In this document: positions 18,603 to 27,690 of the stretch, piece after piece
How positions within the stretch are numbered: the first letter of the stretch is position 1
How the letters are laid out: each line of letters starts with the position of its first letter
NCBI RefSeq assembly: GCF_047302405.1
Contig: NZ_CP154853.1
Span: 2,976,001 to 3,040,000 of the forward strand
Origin: Alkalihalobacillus sp047302405
GTDB lineage: Bacteria; Bacillota; Bacilli; Bacillales; Bacillaceae_D
Reading direction: 5' to 3'
DNA: 64,000 bases
Made by a program: the position numbers and the translations under genes
Notes under the pieces: generated by a model
What the model was told of the DNA's origin: nothing
Seen by the model: only the letters and a program-made list of their open reading frames with translations
Database searches by the model: none

Positions 18603-21038
18603 TCAAAAAAACATCTCACTCATTTGTGCTTCATTTTTTGTATTCAACCCATACTCATGATCATATGCATTTTCTACTAGCACAAAAATTTCTCCATCTA
18701 GATAAGATATAAGCCCACCATTTTGTGTTAATTCTCTTTTCTCATGTTCATAAAGATTAATCGAATAATATTGTGCTTTTCTTAATAAATGAGCATACTC
18801 TTTAATCGACTTTGAACTATTTAATTCAGCAATGATCTCTTTTCCTTCACCATAAGGAACAAGTACAGAAGTTGTTACGTTATCTATTACTTGAAAGTTC
18901 TCAGCTGCTGCTCGGTAACTGTTTGCTAAAAACAAATCGAATTTCTTGTTATAAGAACGAGCTTCTGCTAAATATTTATTTTTCTTCCTTGGTGCATACA
19001 GTAAGTCAACCATGTCCGTCCCAAGGCTAGTAATTGGGTAATTTAAGCTCACTTTTAATTCTGTGTAATAAACCTGAAAAAACCTTTCCATCGCTTGCCT
19101 AGATAAGAGATGCCCACCATGCACGGTTGAATCTCTTTTTAGATCTTTTAAAATTTGCTTTGTTACAGTTTTCCCTGCTTGTATTTCTGGTAATTTGTCC
19201 AAGTTTTCTCCTTCATGCTCAATCATATAAACGGATTGAAGCCCGTCCATTTCACCGTGACGATTACACCTACCTGCTGCTTGGGCAACCGAATCTAAAC
19301 CAGCTAAAGAACGTACAACTGATTGAAAGCTAATATCTACTCCTGCTTCAATCAGTTGTGTACTTACACATAATACTTTTTCTCGATTTTTTAATTTCCC
19401 CCTCATCTCATCCAACTTTTTATTACGATGAGCCGCACACATGGAAGTGCTTAAATGGTAAAGAGAAACATCCCCACCGAGCTCTTTTAACTTCTCATAT
19501 AAATCTCGGACTACTGATTTTGTATTTAAAATAACCAAGATACTCTCTTTTTCTTTCATCTGTTCTTCAATAAACGATACAAGCTTCTCATTTGTAAAAG
19601 TACTTTCTGAAGCCAGATCAATCATTTCCACTCGTTTGAAAGCATCAATTACCTTATCAACTTGTGCGATCATTTCACCATCATGTGTTATCTCCAACTT
19701 CTGCTCAACGAAATTTAGAGCAGGTTGAGTCGCTGTACAAAGAACCATCGTCGAACGAGCATAATCCTTCAAAAAATTAAGGGCATCATTAAAAACAGAA
19801 ACACACGAGGTAGGAACTTTTTGAACTTCATCAAAAATGATCACTGACTCACTAAGATTATGTAGCCTTCTACAATTACGACTCCCCTTCGCATAAAACA
19901 CGTTTAAAAATTGAACCATTGTTGTAAAAATAATAGGAGAATCCCAATTGTCCTTTGCTAACTTTAGTTTTTGCTTAGTTGAGACCCTTCCATCTTCTGC
20001 TTCATCATCAACACCATCTATTGAATCGTTAATAATATTTGAGTGATGTTCTAATATGTTCACATCATCCTGTAAAATTTCTCTAACTTCTTTCGCATTT
20101 TGTTCAATAATTGTTGTAAACGGAACAATATAAATAATCCGTTTTTTCTTTTGTAATAAAGCATGCCGCAAGCCAAACCTTAAACTTGCTAATGTTTTCC
20201 CTCCACCCGTTGGAATCGACAGAGTATAAATACCTGAGGGACGTTCAGCAAATTTTGCACATTGTTCAGACATCTCACTTCTCAACTTATTAATGGGAGT
20301 TGATTCACCTTGTTCTCTTTTGAATGAATCAATCTTCTTCAATAACCTATGATAAAACTTTTGAAAAAGCTCTTCCGTATCAACCTCTAATTCATACGAA
20401 GCATTCTCTTCAAACAGACGTGTATTCGTCCTGTCCCCATCAATTAATGCACTAAAGATAAATTTTGTTAAAAACATTAGATTTTTTTCACGTTCAAGTG
20501 GTTTTTTTTGATTAAAAACTTCTAATTCTTTTGCTGCACAATCCACATACTCTTTAAATTCAGATTCGCTCATTACATGCTCAAAAAATAGTCTCTTTGT
20601 TTCACTAAACTCAGGGAAAGGCTTTTCTTTTACACGATATAAATAATTTGATTCTAACTGTGGGGTTAGGAAGTCTAGCAAATAAGAATGATGAGATAAA
20701 ATACTATTTCCAACGACCTCTGATAAAATTAAATACCACATCTTCTCTTTTGCTTTATTAGAATGATACATTTCATAAAGTAACTTACCACCAGCTGTAG
20801 AATGATCAACACTTCCTCGTTTAGAAGGTTCACCTGGATTTTCAATTGCATTCAATAAGTAATCTCGGAATTCACATGTATACTTACCTAGGTCATGCAG
20901 TAAGCCTGCTAATCCAGCGATATGTTTAACTCCTATTTTCTCGCCATACCCTTCTGCTAATTGTTTTACTTCGAGTAAATGTTCTTTAACAGTTTGGATC
21001 TTTCCATCAGATTCACGAACATGTGCGATAAAGTCCAT
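18603..21038 (-). CDS. cas3: CRISPR-associated helicase-nuclease Cas3, type I-C
   Basis: Degrades target DNA after Cascade binding. An 811-residue protein with an N-terminal HD nuclease domain (LLHDLGKYTCEFRDYL near residues 47-62; SVDHSTAGGKL further on) and a superfamily 2 helicase domain: Walker A PTGGGKTLASLRF, box II IIFDEVQKVP, and motif VI QAAGRCNRHGE. The order and length are normal for I-C. ATG at 21038 has GGAGGA in place; an upstream in-frame ATG at 21071 does not. It is the first cas gene; 118 bases separate it from cas5c. Confidence 0.96.
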   Translation of the reverse strand: MDFIAHVRESDGKIQTVKEHLLEVKQLAEGYGEKIGVKHIAGLAGLLHDLGKYTCEFRDYLLNAIENPGEPSKRGSVDHSTAGGKLLYEMYHSNKAKEKMWYLILSEVVGNSILSHHSYLLDFLTPQLESNYLYRVKEKPFPEFSETKRLFFEHVMSESEFKEYVDCAAKELEVFNQKKPLEREKNLMFLTKFIFSALIDGDRTNTRLFEENASYELEVDTEELFQKFYHRLLKKIDSFKREQGESTPINKLRSEMSEQCAKFAERPSGIYTLSIPTGGGKTLASLRFGLRHALLQKKKRIIYIVPFTTIIEQNAKEVREILQDDVNILEHHSNIINDSIDGVDDEAEDGRVSTKQKLKLAKDNWDSPIIFTTMVQFLNVFYAKGSRNCRRLHNLSESVIIFDEVQKVPTSCVSVFNDALNFLKDYARSTMVLCTATQPALNFVEQKLEITHDGEMIAQVDKVIDAFKRVEMIDLASESTFTNEKLVSFIEEQMKEKESILVILNTKSVVRDLYEKLKELGGDVSLYHLSTSMCAAHRNKKLDEMRGKLKNREKVLCVSTQLIEAGVDISFQSVVRSLAGLDSVAQAAGRCNRHGEMDGLQSVYMIEHEGENLDKLPEIQAGKTVTKQILKDLKRDSTVHGGHLLSRQAMERFFQVYYTELKVSLNYPITSLGTDMVDLLYAPRKKNKYLAEARSYNKKFDLFLANSYRAAAENFQVIDNVTTSVLVPYGEGKEIIAELNSSKSIKEYAHLLRKAQYYSINLYEHEKRELTQNGGLISYLDGEIFVLVENAYDHEYGLNTKNEAQMSEMFF

Positions 21039-21329
21039 CAAATCCTCCTCTCTTAAATCAAAAAACAGCAAAAAACCAATATTATGATTTTCTTGCTGTT
21101 CTCTAGGGTATCGTTTTGTTATTAACTTATATTATAGTTATTATATACCAATAAATAGAACTAGTCTATTATACCCAACTGAATAATCTGATTATTTTTC
21201 TACTCATAACACCGAGAGATTAAAACTACTTTTTTTAAACTCAAATAGATTATAATAGAAGAAGATTATAAATCGATCAAGAAACAGCAAGATCCAAAAT
21301 ATGTTGCTCGCAAATACCGTACTTCATCT

Positions 21330-21587
21330 ATGATTCATGCCCTTGCTTTCTTCTGCACCCAAGTTATCTTTTTTTCAATGGGAACAAACAGTTTTGACGA
21401 AGCTGTTTCCTATTTATTTGATTTATCTTGTTTTGAGAGCGGTTCTTACGAAATCAGTCCTTATCCAAATGGAACCATTTATAGCATCGTCATGCTTTGG
21501 ACCTTAATATTTTTTATTGACACGATTTATCATGGTCATATACTATTTTCAAAAAAAGAACTAAAACGAAGAATTTCAATTCAATAA
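21330..21587 (+). CDS. Small hypothetical membrane protein, possibly a fragment
   Basis: An 85-residue frame with two hydrophobic segments (LAFFCTQVIFFSMG near the start; SIVMLWTLIFFIDTIY at about 51-66) and a basic tail. It is not recognised. The frame stays open upstream to 21249 with protein-like content (KKQQDPKYVARKYRTSS) but no start codon or ribosome site there or at the ATG. It may be the remnant of a longer gene. A terminator-like hairpin follows at 21592-21622. It sits between cas3 and array 2. Confidence 0.35.
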   Translation: MIHALAFFCTQVIFFSMGTNSFDEAVSYLFDLSCFESGSYEISPYPNGTIYSIVMLWTLIFFIDTIYHGHILFSKKELKRRISIQ

Positions 21588-21591
21588 ATTT

Positions 21592-21622
21592 AAGGGACAC
21601 ACCTATATGAGTGCGTCCCTTT
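21592..21622 (+). terminator. Terminator-like hairpin after the small membrane ORF
   Basis: AAGGGAC and GTCCCTT pair around a 16-base loop, followed by TTTT. Its loop resembles the centre of the array 2 repeat, but the rest of the repeat is absent. Confidence 0.5.
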
Positions 21623-21691
21623 TCGATGAACTTATAATTCTTTTATAAATGCAAATCTATTTGAGGCATGAGTTTAATCACCATCCTACTC

Positions 21692-21922
21692 ATTTCAAGT
21701 CATGCCCCCATGTAGAGTGTGACCTAAGGACATTAATTAACACCATAACAAATGCCTGATTTCAATCCACGCACCCATAAAGAGTGCGACAAGTGTACCG
21801 TCATAACCTTGGTTATTGGCAGCTATTTCAATCCACGCACCCATAAAGAGTGCGACTTATTTTTCGTCAAAGAATAGGACAAACCTTTAAATTTCAATCC
21901 ACGCACCCATAAAGAGTGCGAC
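21692..21922 (-). CRISPR. CRISPR array 2, type I-C, 4 repeats (one degenerate) and 3 spacers
   Basis: Three identical 32-base repeats start at 21759, 21825 and 21891. A fourth, degenerate copy at 21692-21723 marks the old end. On the minus strand the repeat starts GTCGCACTCTTTATGG and ends GTGGATTGAAAT. It shares both ends with the array 1 repeat but differs in the middle. Spacers are 34-35 bases. No cas genes lie beside it beyond cas3 and its operon upstream, which presumably serve both arrays. Confidence 0.95.
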
Positions 21923-22110
21923 TGCGAAAACTAGTACAAACTAACACATGAAACGTATCATTTTGCAATAATTAGTCGCATTCATTCCTTTTTCATTTGT
22001 AATTTACAATTAAATCGAACAAATTTTCAAAAAAACTGGTGCGAATCCCCCTACTAATTTATGTTCACTACCGATTCGCACTTACATTGTAAACTAGAAA
22101 AAATTCTATA
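21923..22110 (-). promoter_or_regulatory. Leader of CRISPR array 2
   Basis: An AT-rich stretch on the newest side of the array. GGTGCGAAT at 22038-22046 and ATTCGCACTT at 22074-22083 repeat the inverted pair of the array 1 leader with the same 27-base interval, at a similar distance from the first repeat (116 against 126 bases). The two leaders are thus related although the repeats have diverged. Confidence 0.7.
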
Positions 22111-22176
22111 TTATCAGAATTTTTATGATTTAATTTTAAGCTACTTTCTTCATTCCAACAACTAAAAGTTCTTCAT

Positions 22177-23139
22177 TTAACCTTTAATAAAATTCACAAT
22201 AAAATCTTCATTTACCTCACCAATTTCAACCCGTAACGCGGCAATCACAGCACCACCTACTGGGGCAATTTGTGGTAAGACAAAATGAAATGAATTGATC
22301 TGATGTTTTTTCAATTGTGTTTCGATTCCCGTTTGGAGTAAATCGGCTCGGTTCATGACACCGCCAGTTAACACGATGGGCAAACTGGTATCCATTCGAA
22401 CATTTCCTCTTTTTATCAATGTAGCGATTTGATGACCAAGTAATTCGGCTTGTTCTTTTAAAATATGTAGTGCGACTTTATCTTTTTCGTCAGCAGCTGC
22501 CATCACGTGTCGACTTAAGGAAGCAATCGTTTCACGTGCCTTTTCTCCATATATAAAGGGAATGAGTGCTGTCGGATTATCTATTTGGAAGTGAGTCAGA
22601 ATCAGCTTTGTTAATAGAGTCTCCGTCCCTGTTCCATCGTAAGCTTGAAACACAGCACTAACGCCCGCTTTCCCAATCGCATAACCACTACCTTCATCCC
22701 CGACTAGATAGCCCCAGCCACCGACACGATAGCGGTTATTATTATCATCTACACCGTATGTAATCGAACCTGTTCCCGAAATTTGCACGACCCCAGGTAA
22801 GCCCATCGTTCCTGAATAAAGAGCAATAATCGCGTCATTATCAACCTCGACCTGAACATTTGGAATAACCTTCTGAAGAAACGCTTTGATCACTTCCTGA
22901 CGATTGGTTCCCTCCATACCAGAAAGTCCGGCAAACAAACTACTTACTTGTTGATAGGCCTGCTCATTTTGCTCCTTTAACGCTAATAGCAATTCCTTTA
23001 GTTCGCCTTTAGCCTGTTCCATCCCTACGCTATTTGGATTTGTCGCACCAACCGTTTTTTCAGCTACGACATGACCTTTTTCACTTACTAGAACACCTGT
23101 CGTCTTTGTTCCCCCGCCATCAATACCAATCACATACAT
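22177..23139 (-). CDS. BadF/BadG-family amino-sugar kinase (GlcNAc/MurNAc kinase, MurK-like)
   Basis: A 320-residue ASKHA kinase of the BadF/BadG/BcrA/BcrD family. The phosphate-1 loop is GIDGGGTKTTGVLV at about 4-17. GLPGVVQISGTGSITYGV (phosphate-2 region) and VGGWGYLVGDEGSGYAIGKAG, typical of N-acetylglucosamine kinases, lie in the middle, and PIVLTGGVMNRADLL is the adenosine motif. Members phosphorylate GlcNAc, and in Clostridium MurK also MurNAc. The nearby murein-salvage genes make either a sensible substrate. A NagR-like operator lies upstream at 23187-23203. Confidence 0.85.
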   Translation of the reverse strand: MYVIGIDGGGTKTTGVLVSEKGHVVAEKTVGATNPNSVGMEQAKGELKELLLALKEQNEQAYQQVSSLFAGLSGMEGTNRQEVIKAFLQKVIPNVQVEVDNDAIIALYSGTMGLPGVVQISGTGSITYGVDDNNNRYRVGGWGYLVGDEGSGYAIGKAGVSAVFQAYDGTGTETLLTKLILTHFQIDNPTALIPFIYGEKARETIASLSRHVMAAADEKDKVALHILKEQAELLGHQIATLIKRGNVRMDTSLPIVLTGGVMNRADLLQTGIETQLKKHQINSFHFVLPQIAPVGGAVIAALRVEIGEVNEDFIVNFIKG

Positions 23140-23186
23140 GGAATCGCCTCCATCTTCTTTTCCTCATCATAGCGGAACTATTATAT

Positions 23187-23203
23187 AGTTGTCTATACCT
23201 TTT
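23187..23203. promoter_or_regulatory. NagR/HutC-type operator upstream of the amino-sugar kinase
   Basis: Read on the minus strand the site is AAAAGGTATAGACAACT. It fits the GGTATAGAC core known for the GntR-family regulator NagR (YvoA) that controls GlcNAc use in Bacillus. It lies about 50 bases before the kinase start. No nagR gene is in the window. Confidence 0.5.
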
Positions 23204-23344
23204 ATAACAACATCGCCCAATTGGTTTAAAACACAATAGTAATTTTAATTAAACCCATTTATTTGTACAAATATACATATATAAACACCCAAAATCCCTT
23301 TATGATGAATGTATGCGATTACGTTTTGGAAAGGAGTTATTTTT

Positions 23345-24760
23345 ATGATAACAACTGAAATCAAAAAAGAACTCATTATGATTGTCGGAGAAAATAATTA
23401 TGAAGATTCACCCGCTAGTAAGCTCGTTTATTCCTTTGATGCAACCCCACAATTTCAGGCGATGCCAGATGCGATCGTTTCACCAAGAAATAAAGAAGAA
23501 ATTGCTCAAATCGTCAAACTATGTAATACCTACCATATCCCAATCGTTCCCCGTGGTTCAGGTACTAACCTAAGTGCTGGTACGACTCCACTTGAAGGGG
23601 GAATCGTGCTTTTGTTTAAACATCTCGATCAAATTTTAGAAATTGACGAGGAGAACTTAACAATTACCGTTCAGCCTGGTGTAAACACACTCGAAATGAG
23701 CCAAGCCGTGGAAGGGATTGGATTATTTTATCCCCCGGACCCGAGTTCGATGAAAATATCACAAATCGGTGGGAATATTAATGAAAACTCAGGCGGATTA
23801 CGCGGCTTAAAATACGGAGTGACACGTGATTATGTACTCGGCCTTGAGATTGTTTTACCGAACGGAGAAATCATTCGAACTGGTGGAAAACTTGCAAAAG
23901 ATGTAGCTGGATATGATTTAACTCGCCTTTTTGTTGGTTCTGAAGGGACGCTTGGAATTATTACGGAGACGACTTTAAAATTAATACCGAAACCCGAATC
24001 GAAAAAAACGGTTCTTGCTCTTTATCAAAGTATGGATGCGGCTGCAAAATCCGTTTCTAAAATCATTGCGAACCGTGTCATTCCAGCTACCCTTGAATTT
24101 CTAGATCAACCGACTTTAAAAGTTGTAGAAGACTTTTCGAAAATCGGCCTGCCAACACATGTGGAAGCGGTTCTTTTAATTGAACAGGATGGCCCGATGG
24201 AATCCGTTATCAAAGACATGGACAAAATTGTCACCATTTGTAAAGAAAATGGTGCTATCGAAGTCAATATGGCTCAATCTGCTGAAGAAGCGGAGAAATT
24301 AAGCACGGCTAGACGCTCAGCTTTATCCGCCTTAGCACGTCTAAAACCAACAACGATTTTAGAAGACGCAACCGTTCCTCGTTCTGAAATTGCCAATATG
24401 GTGCGTGCCATTAATGAGATCGCAGCCAAATATAAGGTTGAAATCTGTACATTTGGCCATGCTGGAGATGGCAACTTGCATCCTACCTGTATGACTGATG
24501 CGAGGGATACGGAAGAAATACACCGTGTGGAGTTAGCTTTGCAAGAGATTTTTGAAAAAGCCGTATCATTAGGCGGCACGATTACAGGTGAGCATGGAGT
24601 CGGGGCAATGAAGGCACCTTACCTTCATTTAAAGCTAGGCGAGGAAGGAATTGCCGCAATGCAAGGCATTAAACAAGCCTTTGATCCCAACAATATTATG
24701 AATCCGAGTAAAATCTTCGCTAAATCGACACGGAAAAGAATTGTGGTGAATCAAACATGA
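23345..24760 (+). CDS. glcD: FAD-linked 2-hydroxyacid oxidase subunit GlcD
   Basis: Oxidises glycolate or D-lactate to the 2-oxoacid, passing electrons to the iron-sulfur partner GlcF. The 471-residue protein has a VAO-type FAD domain (IPIVPRGSGTNLSAGTTPLEGG, then PPDPSSMKISQIGGNINENSGG and VGSEGTLGIITE) and a C-terminal cap ending TGEHGVGAMKAPYL. ATG at 23345 is preferred because GGAAAGGAG is 8 bases before it; an upstream in-frame ATG (23309) has none. It overlaps glcF by four bases. In this context it could oxidise D-lactate set free by MurQ; that link is inference. Confidence 0.92.
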   Translation: MITTEIKKELIMIVGENNYEDSPASKLVYSFDATPQFQAMPDAIVSPRNKEEIAQIVKLCNTYHIPIVPRGSGTNLSAGTTPLEGGIVLLFKHLDQILEIDEENLTITVQPGVNTLEMSQAVEGIGLFYPPDPSSMKISQIGGNINENSGGLRGLKYGVTRDYVLGLEIVLPNGEIIRTGGKLAKDVAGYDLTRLFVGSEGTLGIITETTLKLIPKPESKKTVLALYQSMDAAAKSVSKIIANRVIPATLEFLDQPTLKVVEDFSKIGLPTHVEAVLLIEQDGPMESVIKDMDKIVTICKENGAIEVNMAQSAEEAEKLSTARRSALSALARLKPTTILEDATVPRSEIANMVRAINEIAAKYKVEICTFGHAGDGNLHPTCMTDARDTEEIHRVELALQEIFEKAVSLGGTITGEHGVGAMKAPYLHLKLGEEGIAAMQGIKQAFDPNNIMNPSKIFAKSTRKRIVVNQT

Positions 24761-26088
24761 ACACAATCGAAAAAGAAAGAATCCAAAGGCAATTCCAAGA
24801 GAAGATGGACTATGATGAATTGTTAAACTGTATGCGATGTGGCTTTTGTTTGCCAACTTGTCCAACCTATATCGAATCAGGAAAAAACGAACTTCATTCT
24901 CCACGTGGGCGAATTGCCTTAATGAAAGCCGTCGTGGATGGTGAGATCGAACCAGATGAGGAAGTGAAAAAATCCCTAGATATGTGCCTTGGCTGTCGGG
25001 CCTGTGAACCGGTTTGCCCTTCAGGTGTGAAATACGGGCATTTACTTGAAGAAGCCCGCGATATCATTTATCAAAATAAAAAGCCATCCTTACCAGTCAA
25101 AGCTTTACGCGAAGTCGTCTTCAATCAGCTGTTCCCACACCAAAGTCGCATGGTTGGTCTAGTTGGTTTATTAGGTTTTTATCAACGATCAGGGCTCCGT
25201 ACAGTTACACGAAAGTCAGGCATTCTTAAAGTTCTTCCCGATTCGATGCAATTAATGGAGAAAGTCATCCCTCATGCCCCTCGACAAAAAGAAATGAAAA
25301 ATAGACCAACACATCTTGAGCCACTTGCGGTTAAAAAGAAAAATGTTGCCTTTTTTAGTGGTTGTTTAATGGACACCGTCTTTATGAAAACCAATGAAGC
25401 CACCAAAAAGCTGCTTCAATATGCTGGCTGTGAAATTGTCATTCCCCAAACGCAAGGCTGTTGTGGAGCCCTTCATGGTCATAGTGGCGAAAAAATGAAG
25501 GCGAAAGAAATGGCGAAGAAAAACATCGAAGCTTTCGAAAAAGCCGAAGTCGATTATATTATTACAAATGCCGGTGGCTGTGGAGCCTTTTTAGTCGATT
25601 ATGATCATTTATTAAAAGACGATCCCGAATGGGCAGTGCGTGCCAAGGAGTTTGCCAACAAAATTAAAGACATCACTTCCATTTTAATCGAGTTAGAGTT
25701 TGATCAATTACCATTGCAGTTAAATGAGGAAGTTTTAACGTACCAAGACTCCTGTCATTTACGAAATGGACAAAAAACATTCATCGAACCAAGGAAACTG
25801 CTTCAATCGATTTCAGGGTCCAATTTTGTTGAAATGAAAAATGCCGATCGCTGTTGTGGTTCCGCTGGTATTTATAACATCGTCGAATCGGAAATGTCGA
25901 TGCAAATCCTCGATTACAAAATGGAGCAAACTAAAAAGACAAAAGCCAAAACAATTGTAACTGCCAACCCAGGCTGCCTATTACAAATGAAACTCGGGAT
26001 AGAAAAAGAAGGCCTGAACGAGCAAATGCGTGCTATTCATATCGTTGATCTATTATTAGAAGCTTATGAGAATGCTAATAATAAATAG
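24757..26088 (+). CDS. glcF: Iron-sulfur subunit GlcF of glycolate/D-lactate oxidase
   Basis: A 443-residue electron-transfer partner of GlcD. Two 4Fe-4S clusters are set by CMRCGFCLPTCP (about 25-36) and CLGCRACEPVCP (about 76-87). Two CCG domains follow, with CCGALHGHSGE and CCGSAGIYN, which in this family bind a further cofactor. The ATGA overlap with glcD shows a two-gene operon. A tandem-repeat block follows the stop without a clear terminator. Confidence 0.93.
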   Translation: MNTIEKERIQRQFQEKMDYDELLNCMRCGFCLPTCPTYIESGKNELHSPRGRIALMKAVVDGEIEPDEEVKKSLDMCLGCRACEPVCPSGVKYGHLLEEARDIIYQNKKPSLPVKALREVVFNQLFPHQSRMVGLVGLLGFYQRSGLRTVTRKSGILKVLPDSMQLMEKVIPHAPRQKEMKNRPTHLEPLAVKKKNVAFFSGCLMDTVFMKTNEATKKLLQYAGCEIVIPQTQGCCGALHGHSGEKMKAKEMAKKNIEAFEKAEVDYIITNAGGCGAFLVDYDHLLKDDPEWAVRAKEFANKIKDITSILIELEFDQLPLQLNEEVLTYQDSCHLRNGQKTFIEPRKLLQSISGSNFVEMKNADRCCGSAGIYNIVESEMSMQILDYKMEQTKKTKAKTIVTANPGCLLQMKLGIEKEGLNEQMRAIHIVDLLLEAYENANNK

Positions 26089-26144
26089 AAAAGATAGCGA
26101 AAATAAGGGAAGGACTCCGTTTTAGTGCCATTTTAAAGGTTAGT

Positions 26145-26385
26145 GCTTTCTTTTTTGTCCTATAAACCTTGGTTATGCGTCATTTCAACACTTGGCTCCT
26201 TCCCTTTTGTCCTATAAACCTTGGTTATGCGTCATTTCAACACTTGGCTTCTTCTTTTTTGTCCTATAAACCTTGGTTATGCGTCATTTCAACACTCGGC
26301 TCCTTCTCTTTTGTCCTATAAACCTTGGTTATGCGTCATTTCAACACCCGGCTTCTTCCCTTTTGTCCTATAAATCCCATATCAC
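26145..26385. repeat. 52-bp tandem repeat block between glcF and the CdaR gene
   Basis: About four and a half copies of a 52-base unit that includes CCTATAAACCTTGGTTATGC and CATTTCAACACTTGGCT. Unit starts, taken at TATAAA, are 26161, 26213, 26265, 26317 and 26369 (last copy partial). Copies differ at only a few bases. No protein is encoded, since 52 is not a multiple of three and frames shift. Confidence 0.92.
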
Positions 26386-26391
26386 CTTCCC

Positions 26392-27513
26392 TTAAAGCTC
26401 TCCTCGAAAAGAAAACGCCAAATAAAACAAAGTCAGTCCGAGCGTTTCTTTTGCGTTGATTCCGGTTAATTCACGGATTTGCTTTAAGCGGTAATGGAGA
26501 GTGTTTTTGTGTATATGGAGAGCTTCTGCCGTATCGACAATGGATTGATTATGAATCAAATAAGTACGTAACGTCCCTTGTAACTCTGGATCGGTTTCCA
26601 ATTGGCCAAGTACTCGTTCAAGAAACTCACCTTTGACGGAATGATCCACCTCTGCTCCTATAATCTCAAGCAATAACTCTTCATAATAAATAATGCCCTT
26701 CTCAACAGTTGCGGCTTTTATTGCCTTACTTGCCTCATGATAAGCCCGTTTTAACGAGTACGTTGCCACTGATTCGCTCACACCAATAGAGAAGCGTCGG
26801 TTGTCTCCATTTTTCAAAAAGGCTTTTCTCCAACGAATTAATTCAGCTGCTAACCTTTCATCTTTACAACTCTTCTCACCCTCTATAGCACGTAACAATA
26901 GAAAGCGGCCATCTCGCCACCGAATCAAGACATCTTCACTTCGATGGGGAAATTGATTTTGAAACCATTCATTCATAAAAAAAGATACAGCTTGCCCGTC
27001 CTCGTCACTTGCCTCCATTAAAATACAGATGTAAGGGAAACCAATCGAAATCCCAAGCAATTGACCACGTTTAATAAAAGCCTCATCCACTTCTTTAAGC
27101 ATGACCCATTCATTAAAATAAGCTTCAAGTCCACGCGTTTGCCATTCTTTTTGTTCCAAATGATACGTTTCTTTAATCATCAACTCAGTCATTTTTCTTA
27201 ACAAATCAGCATATGGTTCGATTTCACTTGGGTGACCAGTTACACCAATTACACCAATAATTTTCCGCTCAAACATTAAAGGTAAATTGATTCCATATTT
27301 GACTCCTTTGAATCGTTCCTTATTCTGTTCATTAATATAGAGCTTCTTTTTCGTTTTTAAGACATGATAAGCACCTTGATGAAAATCGCCAACTCGGTTC
27401 GACTCAGTTGCCGCAATGATCGTTCCCTTTTCGTCAACGACAATCATACTCTCATGCATGACTAAACGAACTTCATCAATAACCTTTTGGGCAAGTTCAG
27501 GTAATAAGCGCAT
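26392..27513 (-). CDS. CdaR-family sugar-acid regulator (YsfB-like)
   Basis: A 373-residue regulator. It has an N-terminal sugar-diacid recognition domain (ALDEV-like LAQKVIDEVRLVMHESMIVVDEKG; GDFHQGAYHVLKTKK; GVKYGINLPLMFERKIIGVIGVTGHP), a central GGDEF-like part, and a C-terminal PucR-type helix-turn-helix (NQSIVDTAEALHIHKNTLHYRLKQIRELTG). Bacillus subtilis pairs a similar gene (ysfB) with glcDF, so it probably senses a small hydroxyacid and controls glcDF, which converges on it. ATG at 27513 has AGAGGTG 6 bases before it; the GTG at 27522 does not. Confidence 0.87.
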   Translation of the reverse strand: MRLLPELAQKVIDEVRLVMHESMIVVDEKGTIIAATESNRVGDFHQGAYHVLKTKKKLYINEQNKERFKGVKYGINLPLMFERKIIGVIGVTGHPSEIEPYADLLRKMTELMIKETYHLEQKEWQTRGLEAYFNEWVMLKEVDEAFIKRGQLLGISIGFPYICILMEASDEDGQAVSFFMNEWFQNQFPHRSEDVLIRWRDGRFLLLRAIEGEKSCKDERLAAELIRWRKAFLKNGDNRRFSIGVSESVATYSLKRAYHEASKAIKAATVEKGIIYYEELLLEIIGAEVDHSVKGEFLERVLGQLETDPELQGTLRTYLIHNQSIVDTAEALHIHKNTLHYRLKQIRELTGINAKETLGLTLFYLAFSFRGEL

Positions 27514-27607
27514 TCCTTTCACCTCTGTTCATTCCTCACTTTGTCTTACTATAACTAACAAATTTTCTTATTTTCCACTCCAAGAGTCGCCCATGCTGCA
27601 AAATGTA

Positions 27608-27652
27608 AAAAGAGTGACCCATTGAGGGATCCCTCGCTGAGTCACCTATTTT
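27608..27652 (-). terminator. Terminator downstream of murR
   Basis: GTGAC and GTCAC close a hairpin that also contains the palindrome GAGGGATCCCTC; on the minus strand it is followed by CTCTTTTTAC. It ends the murR transcript before the CdaR gene. Confidence 0.7.
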
Positions 27653-27690
27653 TCCTTTAACGCATCAACAAAACCACTCGTTAACTATAT

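Noticed and set aside
21592..21622. GTGCG-containing hairpin considered as a further degenerate CRISPR repeat.
   Set aside because: Only the central part resembles the repeat, the spacing to the next repeat is wrong, and a terminator explains stem and T tail.
21791..26280. An array 2 spacer contains ATAACCTTGGTTAT, close to ATAAACCTTGGTTAT in the 26.2-kb repeat units; self-targeting was considered.
   Set aside because: The likeness is limited to a short near-palindrome with an inserted base; the rest of the spacer does not match.
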